A DNA stretch of 64,000 bases from Capnocytophaga sputigena (lineage in GTDB: Bacteria > Bacteroidota > Bacteroidia > Flavobacteriales > Flavobacteriaceae). A model generated the notes under the pieces. It ran no database searches. It was not told where the DNA came from and saw only the letters and a list, made by a program, of their open reading frames with translations. A program made the translations under genes and the position numbers. This document shows positions 17,191-26,381 of the stretch, piece by piece. Each line of letters begins with the position of its first letter. The stretch's first letter is position 1. The stretch is taken from positions 64,501 to 128,500 of the forward strand of contig NZ_UAVP01000009.1 in NCBI RefSeq assembly GCF_900446695.1, given 5' to 3'.

Positions 17191-17757
17191 CTATTTATTA
17201 TTAAAGGTGTTCATTGTGATATTAAGACCTGCTAAGCCAAAAGAAATTACGGCTTCAGCGCATTTTTCTAAACGTTCGGGAAGGAGGACTTTTTCTTCGG
17301 GAGCCCACTCACCCAGTACATAATCTATTTGCCTGCCTGACTCAAAATTACTGCTAATACCAAAACGCAAACGCGCATATTGCTGGGTATTGAGTTGGGC
17401 TTGAATATCTTTAAGTCCGTTATGCCCACCGTCACTTCCTTTGCCCTTGATACGAATAGTACCAAACGGAATATTCAAATCATCGGTAATTACCAAGAGG
17501 TTTTCTAATGGAATATTCTCTTTTTCCATCCAATAGCGCACCGCTTTGCCGCTGAGATTCATATAAGTAGAAGGTTTCAGCAGTATAAAGGTACGTCCTT
17601 TTACTTTTATTTCTGTCAGGTCGCCTAATTTTTGAGTGCTGAAGGTAACATTGTGTGTTTTAGCTAAGGTATCAGCCACCATAAAACCGATATTATGGCG
17701 TGTATTTGCATATTCAGCACCTATATTGCCTAAACAGGCGATTAAGTATTTTTTCAT
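17191..17757 (-). CDS. pth: Peptidyl-tRNA hydrolase
   Basis: A 188-residue enzyme of normal length for bacterial Pth. It recycles tRNA from peptidyl-tRNA that drops off ribosomes. Visible active-site elements: [18 protein letters not shown], with Asn11 and catalytic His21; the [13 protein letters not shown] loop; and [11 protein letters not shown], with Asp92 matching the catalytic Asp. [12 protein letters not shown] and the RLRFGI segment complete the signature. The gene follows the peptidase gene by 11 bases and ends the coaX-led run. Confidence 0.97.
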   Translation of the reverse strand: MKKYLIACLGNIGAEYANTRHNIGFMVADTLAKTHNVTFSTQKLGDLTEIKVKGRTFILLKPSTYMNLSGKAVRYWMEKENIPLENLLVITDDLNIPFGTIRIKGKGSDGGHNGLKDIQAQLNTQQYARLRFGISSNFESGRQIDYVLGEWAPEEKVLLPERLEKCAEAVISFGLAGLNITMNTFNNK

Positions 17758-17768
17758 AGAACGGATAG

Positions 17769-19898
17769 TTACAAGTTATTTGTTTTGATGTAATCTATGA
17801 TTTGTTGAGTGAGGTGAATGTGGTCACTGCCTCTCACTCCGTGGGCGTGCATTGGGTAGATAAAAGTATCTATAAATTTATTTTTCTTGATAGCATCGCG
17901 GGTGATAGTCATCAGGTGTTGAGGGACAACTACATCGTCTATACTACCGTGAATGAACAACAATGGGCGATTGAGGTTATCGAGGTATTTACCTACTCGG
18001 CTGTTCTCATAACCTTCGGGGTTTTCTTTTGGGGTATCCATATAGCGTTCGCCATACATTACCTCGTAGTATTTCCAATCGGTTACAGCTCCTCCAGCTA
18101 CAGCGGTGGTAAACACATCGGGGTGGCGGGTGAGCAGGCTCGAAGCCATAAATCCTCCGAAGCTCCAACCGTGTACAGCTATACGATTTCCATCGACATA
18201 AGGCAAACTCTTGAGGTATTCTACCCCTTTGAGTTGGTCTTTTATTTCGGTTTCTCCTAAATGGCGGTGGATAACACTCTCGAAAGCAAATCCTCGGTTT
18301 TCACTGCCGCGATTGTCCAAAGTGAAAACGATATACTGTTCGTTCTCTACGAATGAATGTAACCACAAATAAGTATCGGCTAACCATTCGTTTTTCACTT
18401 GTTGAGCGTGAGGACCTCCATATACGTAAATGAGTACGGGGTATTTTTTGTTAGGGTCTAAAGTAGTAGGTTTGTGCAACTTGCCGTAAAGAGGCGTGCC
18501 GTCATCAGCTTTTAGAGTAACAAACTCGGTAGTTCCTACAGCTATACCTTCCAATGGATTTTTAGCAGTGAACAAACGTTGCTTATTGCCTTTATCGGTA
18601 CTGATGAGGTCTGTGTTTTGAGGGATTGTAATGCTGCTATAGCTATCTAACAGATAGTTACCACTATGGCTTAACTGTACATTATGAGAGCCTGCCTCGG
18701 GAGTAAGGGCAGTTATTTTTTTAGGGTTTTTGAGGTCTATTTTGAAGGCGTGTTGCTCACGCGGGTCGGCACCTGTACCTGTGATAAACACATATTTGCC
18801 TTGTGCATCGAAACCTAAAATATCTTGTACTACCCATTGAAAATTAGTGATTTGCTTGATGAGTTTGCCATTGGTATTGTAGTGATACACATTGGTAAAT
18901 CCGTTGCGTTCGCTCAACCACAAGAACTCATCGGCTTTGTTAGGCAAGAAAACGGCAGGTTTTTCGGGTTCAACCCATTTAGCATTACGCTCTTCAAAAA
19001 TGGTATTTACTTTTTTACCTGTGCGCGCATCGTAGCGGTTGAGAGCGAAGTGGTTTTGAGCGCGATTAACTTCGGCTAACAAAATATAACGCTCATCGGG
19101 ACTCCAAGCTAAGTTTGTGAGAAAGTGTTCATCGGTGGTATCGATATCTAAGTACAGCACCTTTTGGTTTTGGAAGTCGTAAATCCCTACGGCAGCCTGT
19201 TCACTGGGTTGTCCTGCCATTGGGTATTTTATAGATTTGAGTGTTGCGGGGGTAGTGGTGATATCAACTAAAGGATAATCGGCGACTTTGCTTTCATCTT
19301 TTTGATAGAAAGCTACATAGTTGCCTTTAGGAGAGAAGAAAATTCCTTTGTTGATACCAAATTCATTGCGGTGAATTGCTTTTCCGGCAACGATATTTGC
19401 ATCGGTGAAAGAGGTAATCGCTTTTTTATCACTCTCGCTGTTAGCGAAATACAAATTGTTATTGAGTGTATAAGCTACTACTTTCGCTTGAGGGTCGTAT
19501 TCGGCATTTTCACTACCTTTAGGAAGAGTAATCTTTGCCAAAACCTGCTTACCGTCACCGTTATAGCGGTAAAAGGTATTTTCGGATTTGGTTACGATTT
19601 CATTTTTGTCAATCAGCAAGATATCGCCGTTTAGTTGTTCAGCGTTTATACTTCCTACTTGCTCTCCTTTGGGGTTGAAAATAAGGTAGTTTCCGTCTTT
19701 GGCATAAAGATATACATCACTATCTTTGAACCAACGGAGGCTCTCGAGAGTTTCGGGGAATAGATAGCGGTATCCCATTGGATTAGAGGGATCTTGCACG
19801 GCATAAAACACCGATTCGGCTACTGAGAGTTTGCGGTTTTGAGCAAGAGCTGAAAGGGAAAAAAAGGTTCCTAAAAGGAAAAGTGTTATTCTTTTCAT
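17769..19898 (-). CDS. S9 family prolyl dipeptidyl peptidase (DPP-IV type)
   Basis: A 709-residue exported serine peptidase with signal peptide [20 protein letters not shown]. The N-terminal two thirds are the beta-propeller with the DPP-IV signature region ([52 protein letters not shown]). The C-terminal alpha/beta hydrolase has the nucleophile in GWSFGGF near residue 579, Asp in IDDVV near 651 and His in HAHGVRG near 685. DPP-IV enzymes remove X-Pro or X-Ala dipeptides. Periplasmic DPPs are central to amino-acid uptake in peptide-using Bacteroidota. The gene lies between a small membrane-protein gene and pth in a tightly spaced run. Confidence 0.92.
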   Translation of the reverse strand: MKRITLFLLGTFFSLSALAQNRKLSVAESVFYAVQDPSNPMGYRYLFPETLESLRWFKDSDVYLYAKDGNYLIFNPKGEQVGSINAEQLNGDILLIDKNEIVTKSENTFYRYNGDGKQVLAKITLPKGSENAEYDPQAKVVAYTLNNNLYFANSESDKKAITSFTDANIVAGKAIHRNEFGINKGIFFSPKGNYVAFYQKDESKVADYPLVDITTTPATLKSIKYPMAGQPSEQAAVGIYDFQNQKVLYLDIDTTDEHFLTNLAWSPDERYILLAEVNRAQNHFALNRYDARTGKKVNTIFEERNAKWVEPEKPAVFLPNKADEFLWLSERNGFTNVYHYNTNGKLIKQITNFQWVVQDILGFDAQGKYVFITGTGADPREQHAFKIDLKNPKKITALTPEAGSHNVQLSHSGNYLLDSYSSITIPQNTDLISTDKGNKQRLFTAKNPLEGIAVGTTEFVTLKADDGTPLYGKLHKPTTLDPNKKYPVLIYVYGGPHAQQVKNEWLADTYLWLHSFVENEQYIVFTLDNRGSENRGFAFESVIHRHLGETEIKDQLKGVEYLKSLPYVDGNRIAVHGWSFGGFMASSLLTRHPDVFTTAVAGGAVTDWKYYEVMYGERYMDTPKENPEGYENSRVGKYLDNLNRPLLFIHGSIDDVVVPQHLMTITRDAIKKNKFIDTFIYPMHAHGVRGSDHIHLTQQIIDYIKTNNL

Positions 19899-19919
19899 AA
19901 AATAAGATTTGTGATGTAA

Positions 19920-20144
19920 TTATTTTTTCTTGTTTAATTCTCTCCAAATAAAAACAATTTGCACGACTACCAAAAAGGCGTTGGGCAGAATTACGGGAAT
20001 ACTATGGATAAAGTATCCATAAATTACAAAAAGAGCACACCCCACCAAGTTGGTAAGGCGTATGTACAAAAGGTTATCCTTAATAAGGAAGCTGAGCACT
20101 ATAAAGAGTGAAGCAGCATATCCAATAATATTAACTATAGTCAT
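19920..20144 (-). CDS. Small YgjV-like inner membrane protein
   Basis: A 74-residue protein with three hydrophobic helices (VNIIGYAASLFIVLSFLI, YIRLTNLVGCALFVIYGYFI, VILPNAFLVVVQIVFIWREL). The pattern G-Y-A-A...S-F-L...R-L-T-N-L-V-G...Y-G-Y matches one half of YgjV-type or SemiSWEET-like membrane proteins. The start codon overlaps the previous gene by one base, indicating translational coupling. No specific function can be given. Confidence 0.7.
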   Translation of the reverse strand: MTIVNIIGYAASLFIVLSFLIKDNLLYIRLTNLVGCALFVIYGYFIHSIPVILPNAFLVVVQIVFIWRELNKKK

Positions 20145-20329
20145 TATCGTTTGCGGTTTTTAAGTCGGGTATTGCGTCTGAACCAAAACATAGCCAATGC
20201 GCCGAGTGTAAAGGCAATGTATATATACCACTGAGTGCGATCGGGGGTATTATATAAGGCATACACTTGGTAGGCACAATAAAAAGCGATAGCCAAATAG
20301 GCATATTCAAAAAAGATACGTGCGTTCAT
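20144..20329 (-). CDS. Small two-helix membrane protein of unknown function
   Basis: A 61-residue protein with two hydrophobic segments (EYAYLAIAFYCAYQVYALY, WYIYIAFTLGALAMFWF) and a basic C-terminus (RRNTRLKNRKR). It starts 2 bases after lptC and overlaps the YgjV-like gene. The tight coupling to lptC on one side and to the YgjV-like gene on the other supports a real gene. No family recognised with certainty. Confidence 0.7.
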   Translation of the reverse strand: MNARIFFEYAYLAIAFYCAYQVYALYNTPDRTQWYIYIAFTLGALAMFWFRRNTRLKNRKR

Positions 20330-20331
20330 AA

Positions 20332-20901
20332 TTATTCATCTTTGTCCTCGATAGCCAAAATACCAGTGGTTTTATGAGCTTTAACGGTAGAGAATTTCTT
20401 ATCGAAATCCATACCTATACCATTGGTGATGGTGCCTTTGGCTTCATCGGTAAAACTAAATTCTTTATCGGTAAATATCCAATCTTCTTTTTGATCCCAA
20501 AAGAGTTGTTCGGTTTTTAGACGTTTGCCGTCGTAGGTAGTAAGTACTACATTGTTGCGCAGTTCTACAATATCGGAAGAGGGGTAGATGATTCCATATT
20601 GAGCTTCAACAGTATTTTTATGTCGGGCTTGGTCGTAGAATTCTACTTTCACACCTTCAGGGAACTCAGAATAAGGCATTCGTTGGTTCGTATAATCTTT
20701 GTTGAGAGGGCTTGTAACAACGGCTACCACCTTAGTAGAATCGGTATATACGAGTTTGAAGTTATAGGCTTCACCTTGGGGGAATTTTTTTTGGATGCTG
20801 AGTTGTTGCAGGTTACGCATATCGTTGTTACACGAAAAAAGCATTGCCATACCTGATAGTACGGCAATACTTTTTACGATATTAAAAAAACTTATTTTCA
20901 T
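20332..20901 (-). CDS. lptC: LPS export ABC transporter periplasmic component LptC
   Basis: A 189-residue lipoprotein-type LptC of the Bacteroidota form (lipobox LFSC). The body shows the LptC beta-jelly-roll pattern: NFKLVYTDSTKVVAVVTSPLNKDY, MPYSEFPEGVKVEFYD, AQYGIIYPSSDIVELRNNVVLTTYDGKRLKTEQLFWDQKEDWIFTDKEF, GIGMDFDKKFSTVKAHKTTG. LptC receives LPS from LptBFG and passes it to LptA. The gene follows the TPR gene by 6 bases in the coaX-led run. Confidence 0.88.
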   Translation of the reverse strand: MKISFFNIVKSIAVLSGMAMLFSCNNDMRNLQQLSIQKKFPQGEAYNFKLVYTDSTKVVAVVTSPLNKDYTNQRMPYSEFPEGVKVEFYDQARHKNTVEAQYGIIYPSSDIVELRNNVVLTTYDGKRLKTEQLFWDQKEDWIFTDKEFSFTDEAKGTITNGIGMDFDKKFSTVKAHKTTGILAIEDKDE

Positions 20902-20907
20902 ATAGCA

Positions 20908-22248
20908 TTACAAACGTGGCACTACTACTGATTGTCCTATCCAGCATTTGAGGGTAACGGTTTTCCCTGCTAATCCAGATTCGAACACATCTACTTTAGA
21001 CGGAGCTAAAGCATCGTAACGAGCTGCTAAACTTTCCAAACCACCTTTGCGAGCAGTTTTGGCAGCTAACCAGTATACAGCTCTTTTTTCAAATGAAGTG
21101 CTACCGCATTCGTTAGCTGAACTTGCATAGGCGTGAGCCATAATACGATAAGCATCAGAGTTTGAAGGGTTGTAAGTAAGCGCTTTTTGTGCATAGGCAA
21201 CGGCACTTGCTTTGCTGTGTTTAGAAGCGATACGGATAAGGAGTTTAGACTTCTTAAAGTTGTCGGTCTCAAGATTTACCGCCTCGTTGTAGTACTGCAT
21301 AGCTTTAGCAGAGTTACCAGATTTGTCATTCATTACCCCTAAATAGTAAGCAGAGTTTGCTGATGGTTTTACTTGGTGCAATGAAGTTACTATCTTCACG
21401 AAAAGAGGGTCTTTAGTACAATCTTTATCGGACATTTTACCAGCGGCACGGCGCAACCATTCTTCGTTAGTTTTGTTAGCCTCATAGTTCTTAGTGTAAA
21501 GAGGGATGAGGTTGTTACAATCGGCAAGCTGACCTAATTTAGCATCGATACTTTCGGCAATAGTTTCGTAGTTGTCTACGCGTTTGCGGTTAGCCTCGAG
21601 CAATTTTTTGTCTTTCTCACTGATAGTTCCAGCTTCTTCTTGAGCTAAGTACTTGTTGATAACTTCAGAAAGTTCGTTTTTCTCATCTTGGATTTTATCT
21701 GAAATGTTATCGTAGGCATCAAACACTTCTTGTAGTTCTTTTTGTCCTTTTTCGTGTAAGGCTACCAATTCAGAGAAATACAAGTATAAGGCTTTTTCGT
21801 TCTTGAAATCGTTTTTGCCTTCAGTGAAAGCTTTGTGCAAGAGGTCATAGATTTCTTGTTCAGAGCCAGCTTTCTCGTCGAACATCAAAAGAGCCTGACG
21901 GATGCGCATTTCGGTGGTGTTGAAACGCGAAGCGAAATACTTGTTGTAATCAGTGTACATTTGCAACAATTCTTTTACAAATTGTGTTTTTTCAGCACCG
22001 TTACTAGTTCTAATTTTGTCCTGCAAGATGCGTTCACCATAAGCAAAGGTAGCATAGTGTAGAGTAGGACATTGAGTATATACTTCTTTCCAAATAGGAT
22101 ACGCTTCTTTGTAGTTTTTCGCTTTAGCATACTCGCTAAATATCGAAAGTTTCTGAGTGAGCTCAGGAGTATTACAGTTCTGAGCTTCGGCTTGAGTTGC
22201 AAAGAAAAAACCTGCAACCACTGTGGCTAATAAAATTCTTCTTCTCAT
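20908..22248 (-). CDS. Exported TPR-repeat protein
   Basis: A 446-residue secreted protein with signal peptide (LLATVVAGFFFATQAEAQ). An N-terminal helical TPR-like region is followed by a charged helix-rich centre (residues about 170-240, many Glu/Lys, probably coiled coil). Clear TPR units lie at about 300-410 (ANSAYYLGVMNDKSGNSAKAMQYYNEAVNLETD, SAVAYAQKALTYNPSNSDAYRIMAHAYASS). A short tail ends VTLKCWIGQSVVVPRL. The gene lies between an outer-membrane beta-barrel gene and lptC, suggesting an envelope-assembly role. The precise function is unknown. Confidence 0.85.
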   Translation of the reverse strand: MRRRILLATVVAGFFFATQAEAQNCNTPELTQKLSIFSEYAKAKNYKEAYPIWKEVYTQCPTLHYATFAYGERILQDKIRTSNGAEKTQFVKELLQMYTDYNKYFASRFNTTEMRIRQALLMFDEKAGSEQEIYDLLHKAFTEGKNDFKNEKALYLYFSELVALHEKGQKELQEVFDAYDNISDKIQDEKNELSEVINKYLAQEEAGTISEKDKKLLEANRKRVDNYETIAESIDAKLGQLADCNNLIPLYTKNYEANKTNEEWLRRAAGKMSDKDCTKDPLFVKIVTSLHQVKPSANSAYYLGVMNDKSGNSAKAMQYYNEAVNLETDNFKKSKLLIRIASKHSKASAVAYAQKALTYNPSNSDAYRIMAHAYASSANECGSTSFEKRAVYWLAAKTARKGGLESLAARYDALAPSKVDVFESGLAGKTVTLKCWIGQSVVVPRL

Positions 22249-22260
22249 TCTTGTTTGTTT

Positions 22261-23535
22261 TTATTGATACTTTGTTCGTTGGAACCACTTGTCGTTTAAA
22301 GTGAATCCTATTCTTAGGTTAAACTCATTTTCTTTTATCAAATTGGCTGTGGTAGTACCACGTTTGCCATATTCACCCACGAGGGTAATATTTGAAAAAC
22401 CTTTTACGGGAAGACTTAGTCCAAAAGACGTGCCAAAATAATTGATGTTTTGTCCGTTGAGTACAATTCCAGTGTTCTCGTAGCGGAAACCTGCTCGGTA
22501 GGTAACTCTGTGCCAGTAACTTGAGAACGAATGATAGTTAGGAATCCAAAAACCTCCTACTGCGAGTTTGTAGCTATCTTTGTAACTTACATCGGTAGTG
22601 GTGAGGAAGGGATTTGAAAATTTACTATTATTAATATAGGTATATTCTAAACCTGTGAACCATTTTTGGTGCTCACCTAAACCTATGCCAACTTCTATTT
22701 GTGAAGGCAAGGTAAGTTTGGTATTTTTGAGTCCGGTAGCATCTAAATCAAGAGTTCTGGTTTCACGAACTGTAAGCTGAGCTCCGCTTCGTGAGGAGGC
22801 TACATAGCTGAGGGTAGAGATATTGCGTTGATTTTCAGATGAAAGGGTGCTTTGTGGCGTGTATACTAATGAAGTGTATAGGCGCAAACGGTGTTTTAGC
22901 GTTTCCTCGTAATACAAACCAATATTGAAAGCTCCTCCAGAGAGGCGTGATTTGCTGAACTCCTGAGTGTAGAACTCAATGTTGTTCTGCTGATAGAGGT
23001 CGGTCATATCAATTGTTCCAAAATGATAGCGGAAAGAAGCACCTAAACTAAGCCCTCCATAGATTTGATAACCAGTTGATAAAAAGAACTGATTCACGTT
23101 CCCGCTACCTTCGTACTGATATACGCGGTTGGCTTTGGTGTTTTTGATTTTGTAGCCTACAGAAGAATAAGGCACCAACCCAAATGATACTCCTAATTTT
23201 TCGACTATGGGAAAACCAAGTGCAAAATAATTGAAAGAGGAAGATTGGGTGTTGAGTTTTGTGTTATTTGTAACAATATTTTTGCGTTGCATTGTAAAGC
23301 CAGCGGAAAAAGCGGTGAATTTTAACTGCGAAAGAGCTGCAGGATTTTGAATATTCACGCGAGTACTATCGGCATAAATACCCAAACCGCCCATTGCACT
23401 TTCTTCGGCTATTCCACCAAAATTGCGTTCGCCTACGCCGTAAAACGAATAGGGAGACTCGGTTGTTTTTTGTGAAAAAGCAACGTAAGTAGTTGTAAAT
23501 AAGGCGATAATAAGAGTGATTAACTTTCTATTCAT
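22261..23535 (-). CDS. Putative outer-membrane beta-barrel protein (FadL/porin-like fold)
   Basis: Start taken at ATG 23535 (MNRKLITLI), which gives a clean signal peptide ending YVAFSQ. A 21-base-longer start at 23556 is possible. The 424-residue product is rich in alternating beta-strand patterns and aromatics (FNYFALGFPIVEKLGVSFGLVPYSSVGYKI, FLSTGYQIYGGLSLGASFRYHFG) and ends with a terminal strand (FNLRIGFTLNDKWFQRTKYQ). The opening SPYSFYGVGERNFGG is typical of a Bacteroidota outer-membrane family. Its start codon lies within the coaX 3-prime end (8-base overlap), so it is translationally coupled. Transported substrate unknown. Confidence 0.82.
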   Translation of the reverse strand: MNRKLITLIIALFTTTYVAFSQKTTESPYSFYGVGERNFGGIAEESAMGGLGIYADSTRVNIQNPAALSQLKFTAFSAGFTMQRKNIVTNNTKLNTQSSSFNYFALGFPIVEKLGVSFGLVPYSSVGYKIKNTKANRVYQYEGSGNVNQFFLSTGYQIYGGLSLGASFRYHFGTIDMTDLYQQNNIEFYTQEFSKSRLSGGAFNIGLYYEETLKHRLRLYTSLVYTPQSTLSSENQRNISTLSYVASSRSGAQLTVRETRTLDLDATGLKNTKLTLPSQIEVGIGLGEHQKWFTGLEYTYINNSKFSNPFLTTTDVSYKDSYKLAVGGFWIPNYHSFSSYWHRVTYRAGFRYENTGIVLNGQNINYFGTSFGLSLPVKGFSNITLVGEYGKRGTTTANLIKENEFNLRIGFTLNDKWFQRTKYQ

Positions 23536-24304
23536 CATATTGTTTAAACTGTCCATTTATAGAGTGTTGCATTTCTTTTTGGTATTCTAAAATACTATTC
23601 AGCCCTTCGAGCAACACAAATGAGCTGGCAAATATCGGTTTTTTTATTCTTTCTTGCAAATATTTTTGATTACCTCCGGTGAGTATTACCGCTAAATCGG
23701 CAAATTTTTCATCGTATTGTGATATGACACCTTCTATTTCTCGCACCACATTGTTATAGACCCCTGAAAGCATACAACTCTCGGTAGTATTGCCTATAAA
23801 CTGTTCGGTATCAAAATCTTGTTGTTCTAACAGTGGTAGTTTGGAGGTGAATTGATGCATTGCTTTTAGTCGCATAGCAATTCCTGGGGCAATAGCACCG
23901 CCGAGGTATTCTTTTCTTTGGGTAACCACATCAAAAGTGATGCAAGTACCTGCGCTGATTACCAGTGTATTGCGATTAGGAAAAAGCCGTATTGCTCCAG
24001 CGATTAAAGCCAAACGGTCAACACCTAAGGTTTGAGGAGTAGCATATTTATTTAGAAAAGGCAAAGGCATTGTGCTTGAAGCGAAAACCACGTGGGGAGT
24101 ATGTTTTTTTAAAAAGCTGAAACGAGATTCGGCACCTGTTACCACTGAGGCTATAATAACTTCTTGTACCTCATTAAAATCGATTTCTTTCAGCAATTGT
24201 TGCTGAAAATCTTCGGTGCTGTAAGTATTAAAGAATACAAGTTCTTGCTTTTTGAAAAGCGCTACTTTTACAGCAGTATTCCCCTGATCGATAATGAGGT
24301 TCAT
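23528..24304 (-). CDS. coaX: Type III pantothenate kinase
   Basis: A 258-residue CoaX, catalysing the first step of coenzyme A synthesis. Motifs: IDQGNTAVKVALF at the N-terminus (Asp6, phosphate loop of the ASKHA fold), GVDRLALIAGA near residue 98, VISAGTCITFDVV near 115, GGAIAPGIAMRLKAMH, and LTGGNQKYL near the end. It is the first gene of a leftward run that ends at pth. No TAnnTTTG element was found in the 320 bases above it, so its promoter is unassigned. Confidence 0.95.
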   Translation of the reverse strand: MNLIIDQGNTAVKVALFKKQELVFFNTYSTEDFQQQLLKEIDFNEVQEVIIASVVTGAESRFSFLKKHTPHVVFASSTMPLPFLNKYATPQTLGVDRLALIAGAIRLFPNRNTLVISAGTCITFDVVTQRKEYLGGAIAPGIAMRLKAMHQFTSKLPLLEQQDFDTEQFIGNTTESCMLSGVYNNVVREIEGVISQYDEKFADLAVILTGGNQKYLQERIKKPIFASSFVLLEGLNSILEYQKEMQHSINGQFKQYDE

Positions 24305-24624
24305 AAAAAAGATTTTATTTACTGAAGAAAACTTATATCAAAAAAAGTGCCAATTGGCGAAAAAGCTTTATTTCAAAAGACGTGAGATACTTATTTTAAA
24401 TCTTTTTAATAAAGGGTTTCATTTAACGTGGTAAAAAAATGTTAAATATTGTTTGCGTTTTGTTAATTATTTTGTACTTTTGCTGCGTGATTTAGAAAAA
24501 TAACGAAATATAAGAAATTTACTACTCAAGTGTTATCAGAGGATAATAAACTTATAAAGAGGAGTATAACATTTTTAAAAGGATAAATTCAAAAAACATT
24601 AACATTTTATTAATTTTTCACACT
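24305..24624. other. Divergent intergenic region between coaX and a small membrane-protein gene
   Basis: This 320-base AT-rich gap holds one clear rightward promoter (24452-24482) and the roughly 135-base 5-prime leader of the gene at 24625. The half adjoining coaX has no recognisable promoter element. No hidden gene or RNA fold stood out in it. Confidence 0.6.
24452..24482 (+). promoter_or_regulatory. Bacteroidota promoter: TTTG-N19-TACTTTTG
   Basis: The -33 element TTTG at 24452-24455 is exactly 19 bases from the -7 element TACTTTTG at 24475-24482, a full match to the Bacteroidota consensus. It drives the small gene at 24625 with a long leader of about 135 bases. Confidence 0.85.
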
Positions 24625-24849
24625 ATGAAGACTTGTCCGCTAACCATTCTTGTTTCACTTGCTATAGTGATGTATTTTTTGTTGGATATATTTTTTTCCT
24701 ATTCTAAGGAAACTTATTTCAATGAGGATTCTATTTCTGAAAATCTTCCTATTGCCTTTGGTTCAGTTGTAGGGATATTGGTATTAGAGCAGTTGTTTGC
24801 TAAAGAGCCTAAGGAGAAAACTCATAAAGAAGGAAGGAAAGTAAACTAA
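24625..24849 (+). CDS. Small hypothetical membrane protein
   Basis: A 74-residue protein with a hydrophobic N-terminal helix (LTILVSLAIVMYFLLDIFF), a short acidic segment, a second hydrophobic stretch (LPIAFGSVVGILVLEQLFA) and a Lys-rich tail. It has its own consensus promoter and a terminator downstream, so it is probably a monocistronic gene. The leader is unusually long for so small a gene. No family recognised. Confidence 0.65.
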   Translation: MKTCPLTILVSLAIVMYFLLDIFFSYSKETYFNEDSISENLPIAFGSVVGILVLEQLFAKEPKEKTHKEGRKVN

Positions 24850-24980
24850 CATTTTTAATAGATTTTTTGGGAGTTGCGTCGTTCTTAGAAACAGATATTT
24901 AAAGTATAAGTGTTTATGGATTTCAGTGGCTTATGTGTTGAATTGACGTTAAACAATCAATTATTAAATGTTAATTGAAA

Positions 24981-25016
24981 AAGCCTTGGAAGTGATTGCA
25001 CTTTCAAGGCTTTTTT
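24981..25016. terminator. Bidirectional intrinsic terminator
   Basis: Arms AAGCCTTGGAAGTG and CACTTTCAAGGCTT around ATTG form a 14-base stem with one mismatch. T-rich tails on both strands end the rightward small gene and the leftward tRNA-Met transcript. Confidence 0.88.
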
Positions 25017-25017
25017 G

Positions 25018-25091
25018 TGGTCCCAGTTGGGCTCGAACCAACGACCCTCTGATTATGAGTCAGATGCTCTAACCGACTGAGCTATGAGACC
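25018..25091 (-). tRNA. tRNA-Met (anticodon CAT)
   Basis: A 74-base tRNA on the minus strand. The acceptor stem GGTCTCA pairs with TGGGACC. The D-arm has AGCTCAGTCGGTTAGAGC, the anticodon loop is CTCATAA with anticodon CAT, and the T-arm is GTTGG-TTCGAGC-CCAAC. The CCA end is not encoded; the discriminator is A. The G1-C72 pair and lack of three G-C pairs in the anticodon stem argue against initiator tRNA. Elongator Met is most likely, though tRNA-Ile2 with a lysidine-modified CAT cannot be excluded by eye. Confidence 0.93.
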
Positions 25092-25400
25092 AGTCCTTTT
25101 TTACAAGACGCGGCAAAAGTAGTACTAATATTTGAATTGTGCAAATTTTTTTAGGAAAAATTATAGGTGTGAGGTGTGGGGGTGATGGGAGTAGTGGGAG
25201 TGATGAGAGTAGTGGGAGTAGTGGGAGTAGTGGGAGTGATGGGGGTATGACAAAAAACTTTGGCAAAGTGTAGTGACGCAAAAGCGATTTTGAGACTTTT
25301 TGGACAGCGCCTATAGGGATGCAAATGGTGTTGAATAGGAAAAGTCCTTTTCTTTATGAGAAAGGGACTTTTCTTTTTATGAAGCATATAATTTTTTTGA
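25092..25400. other. Noncoding gap with a 9-bp minisatellite and dispersed-repeat pieces
   Basis: This 309-base stretch holds a possible tRNA promoter element (CAAAAGTA read leftward, near 25114), the 9-base tandem repeat at 25175-25246, then a dispersed-repeat fragment (ACTTTGGCAAAGT followed by GACGCAAAAGCGATTTTGAG) around 25257-25305. No gene is credible here. The peptide readings of the minisatellite are Pro/Leu/Thr-rich repeats with no start signal. Confidence 0.65.
25175..25246. repeat. Minisatellite, eight units of (A/G)RTGGGAGT
   Basis: Eight head-to-tail 9-base units, mostly AGTGGGAGT with GATGGGAGT, GATGAGAGT and GATGGGGGT variants. The strand is strongly purine-rich (G/A). Intergenic, upstream of the tRNA-Met start and downstream of the SPFH gene stop. 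Confidence 0.92.
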
Positions 25401-26312
25401 TTATTCAGATTTTTTCTTCAAACTCTCGGTTATTTGAGCTGAAGCGGTGAAAGAAGTAATCATATTGTTGAGCATTTCAGTACCTGCTTCGGGTGAGTTA
25501 GGCAACAAAATGAGGTTGCTTTTAGTTTGCTGACCGACAGCTTGGAGGGTGTCATAATGTTGTGTAACGACAATAAGAGCAGAGGCTTCTTGTGAGCTAA
25601 CGCCTACTTTTTGGAGAACATCAACGCTTTCTACCAACCCGCGTGCTATTTCACGACGCTGGTCGGCGATACCTTGACCTTGGAGGCGTTTGCTTTCGGC
25701 TTCAGCTTTAGCTTTTTCGACGATGAGGATACGTTGTGCATCACCTTCATATTGAGCGGCTACTTTTTCGCGTTCGGCGGCGTTGATGCGGTTCATCGCT
25801 GCTTTTACTTGAGCATCGGGGTCGATATCGGTAACCAAAGTTTTGATGATGTCGTAACCATAAGTTTCCATAGACTCTTGAACTTCGCGTTTAACGGCGA
25901 TAGCGATGTCGTCTTTCTTCACGAATACATCGTCCAACTTCATTTTAGGTACTTCGGCACGAACCACGTCGAACACATAGCTGGTAATCTGATCGTGAGG
26001 GTATTCGAGCTTATAGATGGCATCGTATACCTTTTCTTTGATAACGACGAATTGCACCGACACTTTGATTTTTACGAATACATCGTCTAAAGTTTTGGTT
26101 TCTACAATCACATCCAGCTGCTGGATTTTGAGGCTGATGCGCGCCGCTACTTTATCGATAATAGGTATTTTCATTTGTAAACCCGAATGGCGAATGCTTT
26201 CAAATTTACCGAAACGCTCTATTGATACGGCGGTTTGTTGGCGCACTGTAAAGAAAGTAGAGAGCAAAAATACTAATGCAAAAAAGATTAGGATGTAAAA
26301 TAAGTAAGACAT
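25401..26312 (-). CDS. SPFH/band-7 (stomatin-like) membrane protein
   Basis: A 303-residue protein with one N-terminal membrane helix (LFYILIFFALVFLLSTFFTV), then the SPFH domain (VRQQTAVSIERFGKFESIRHSGLQMKIPIIDKVAARISLKIQQLDVIVETKTLDDVFVKIKVSVQF; YDIIKTLVTDIDPDAQVKAAMN). An Ala/Glu-rich coiled coil follows (EREKVAAQYEGDAQRILIVEKAKAEAESKRLQGQGIADQRREIARG). It is of the QmcA/paraslipin group, which forms membrane microdomain scaffolds and modulates proteases. Its promoter is a full consensus at 26346-26377. No NfeD partner gene is adjacent. Confidence 0.93.
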   Translation of the reverse strand: MSYLFYILIFFALVFLLSTFFTVRQQTAVSIERFGKFESIRHSGLQMKIPIIDKVAARISLKIQQLDVIVETKTLDDVFVKIKVSVQFVVIKEKVYDAIYKLEYPHDQITSYVFDVVRAEVPKMKLDDVFVKKDDIAIAVKREVQESMETYGYDIIKTLVTDIDPDAQVKAAMNRINAAEREKVAAQYEGDAQRILIVEKAKAEAESKRLQGQGIADQRREIARGLVESVDVLQKVGVSSQEASALIVVTQHYDTLQAVGQQTKSNLILLPNSPEAGTEMLNNMITSFTASAQITESLKKKSE

Positions 26313-26345
26313 AATAAAAAAAATATTTTAGGTTGTTATACGGCA

Positions 26346-26377
26346 CAAAGATATAAATTAATTAGCAAATTAGCAAA
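26346..26377 (-). promoter_or_regulatory. Promoter TTTG-N20-TATCTTTG embedded in TTTGCTAA repeats
   Basis: Read leftward: -33 TTTG at 26377-26374, then 20 bases, then -7 TATCTTTG at 26353-26346, 33 bases above the SPFH start. The -33 box is one unit of a TTTGCTAA tandem repeat. Confidence 0.8.
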
Positions 26378-26381
26378 TTTG

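Noticed and set aside
25018-25091. Initiator tRNA-fMet
   Set aside because: The first pair is G-C and the anticodon stem lacks the three G-C pairs; elongator Met fits better, with Ile2 a remaining option.
25151-25387. Pro/Thr/Leu-repeat peptides coded by the minisatellite
   Set aside because: The readings are open only because the 9-base unit is a multiple of three; no start signal, promoter or non-repeat body supports a gene.
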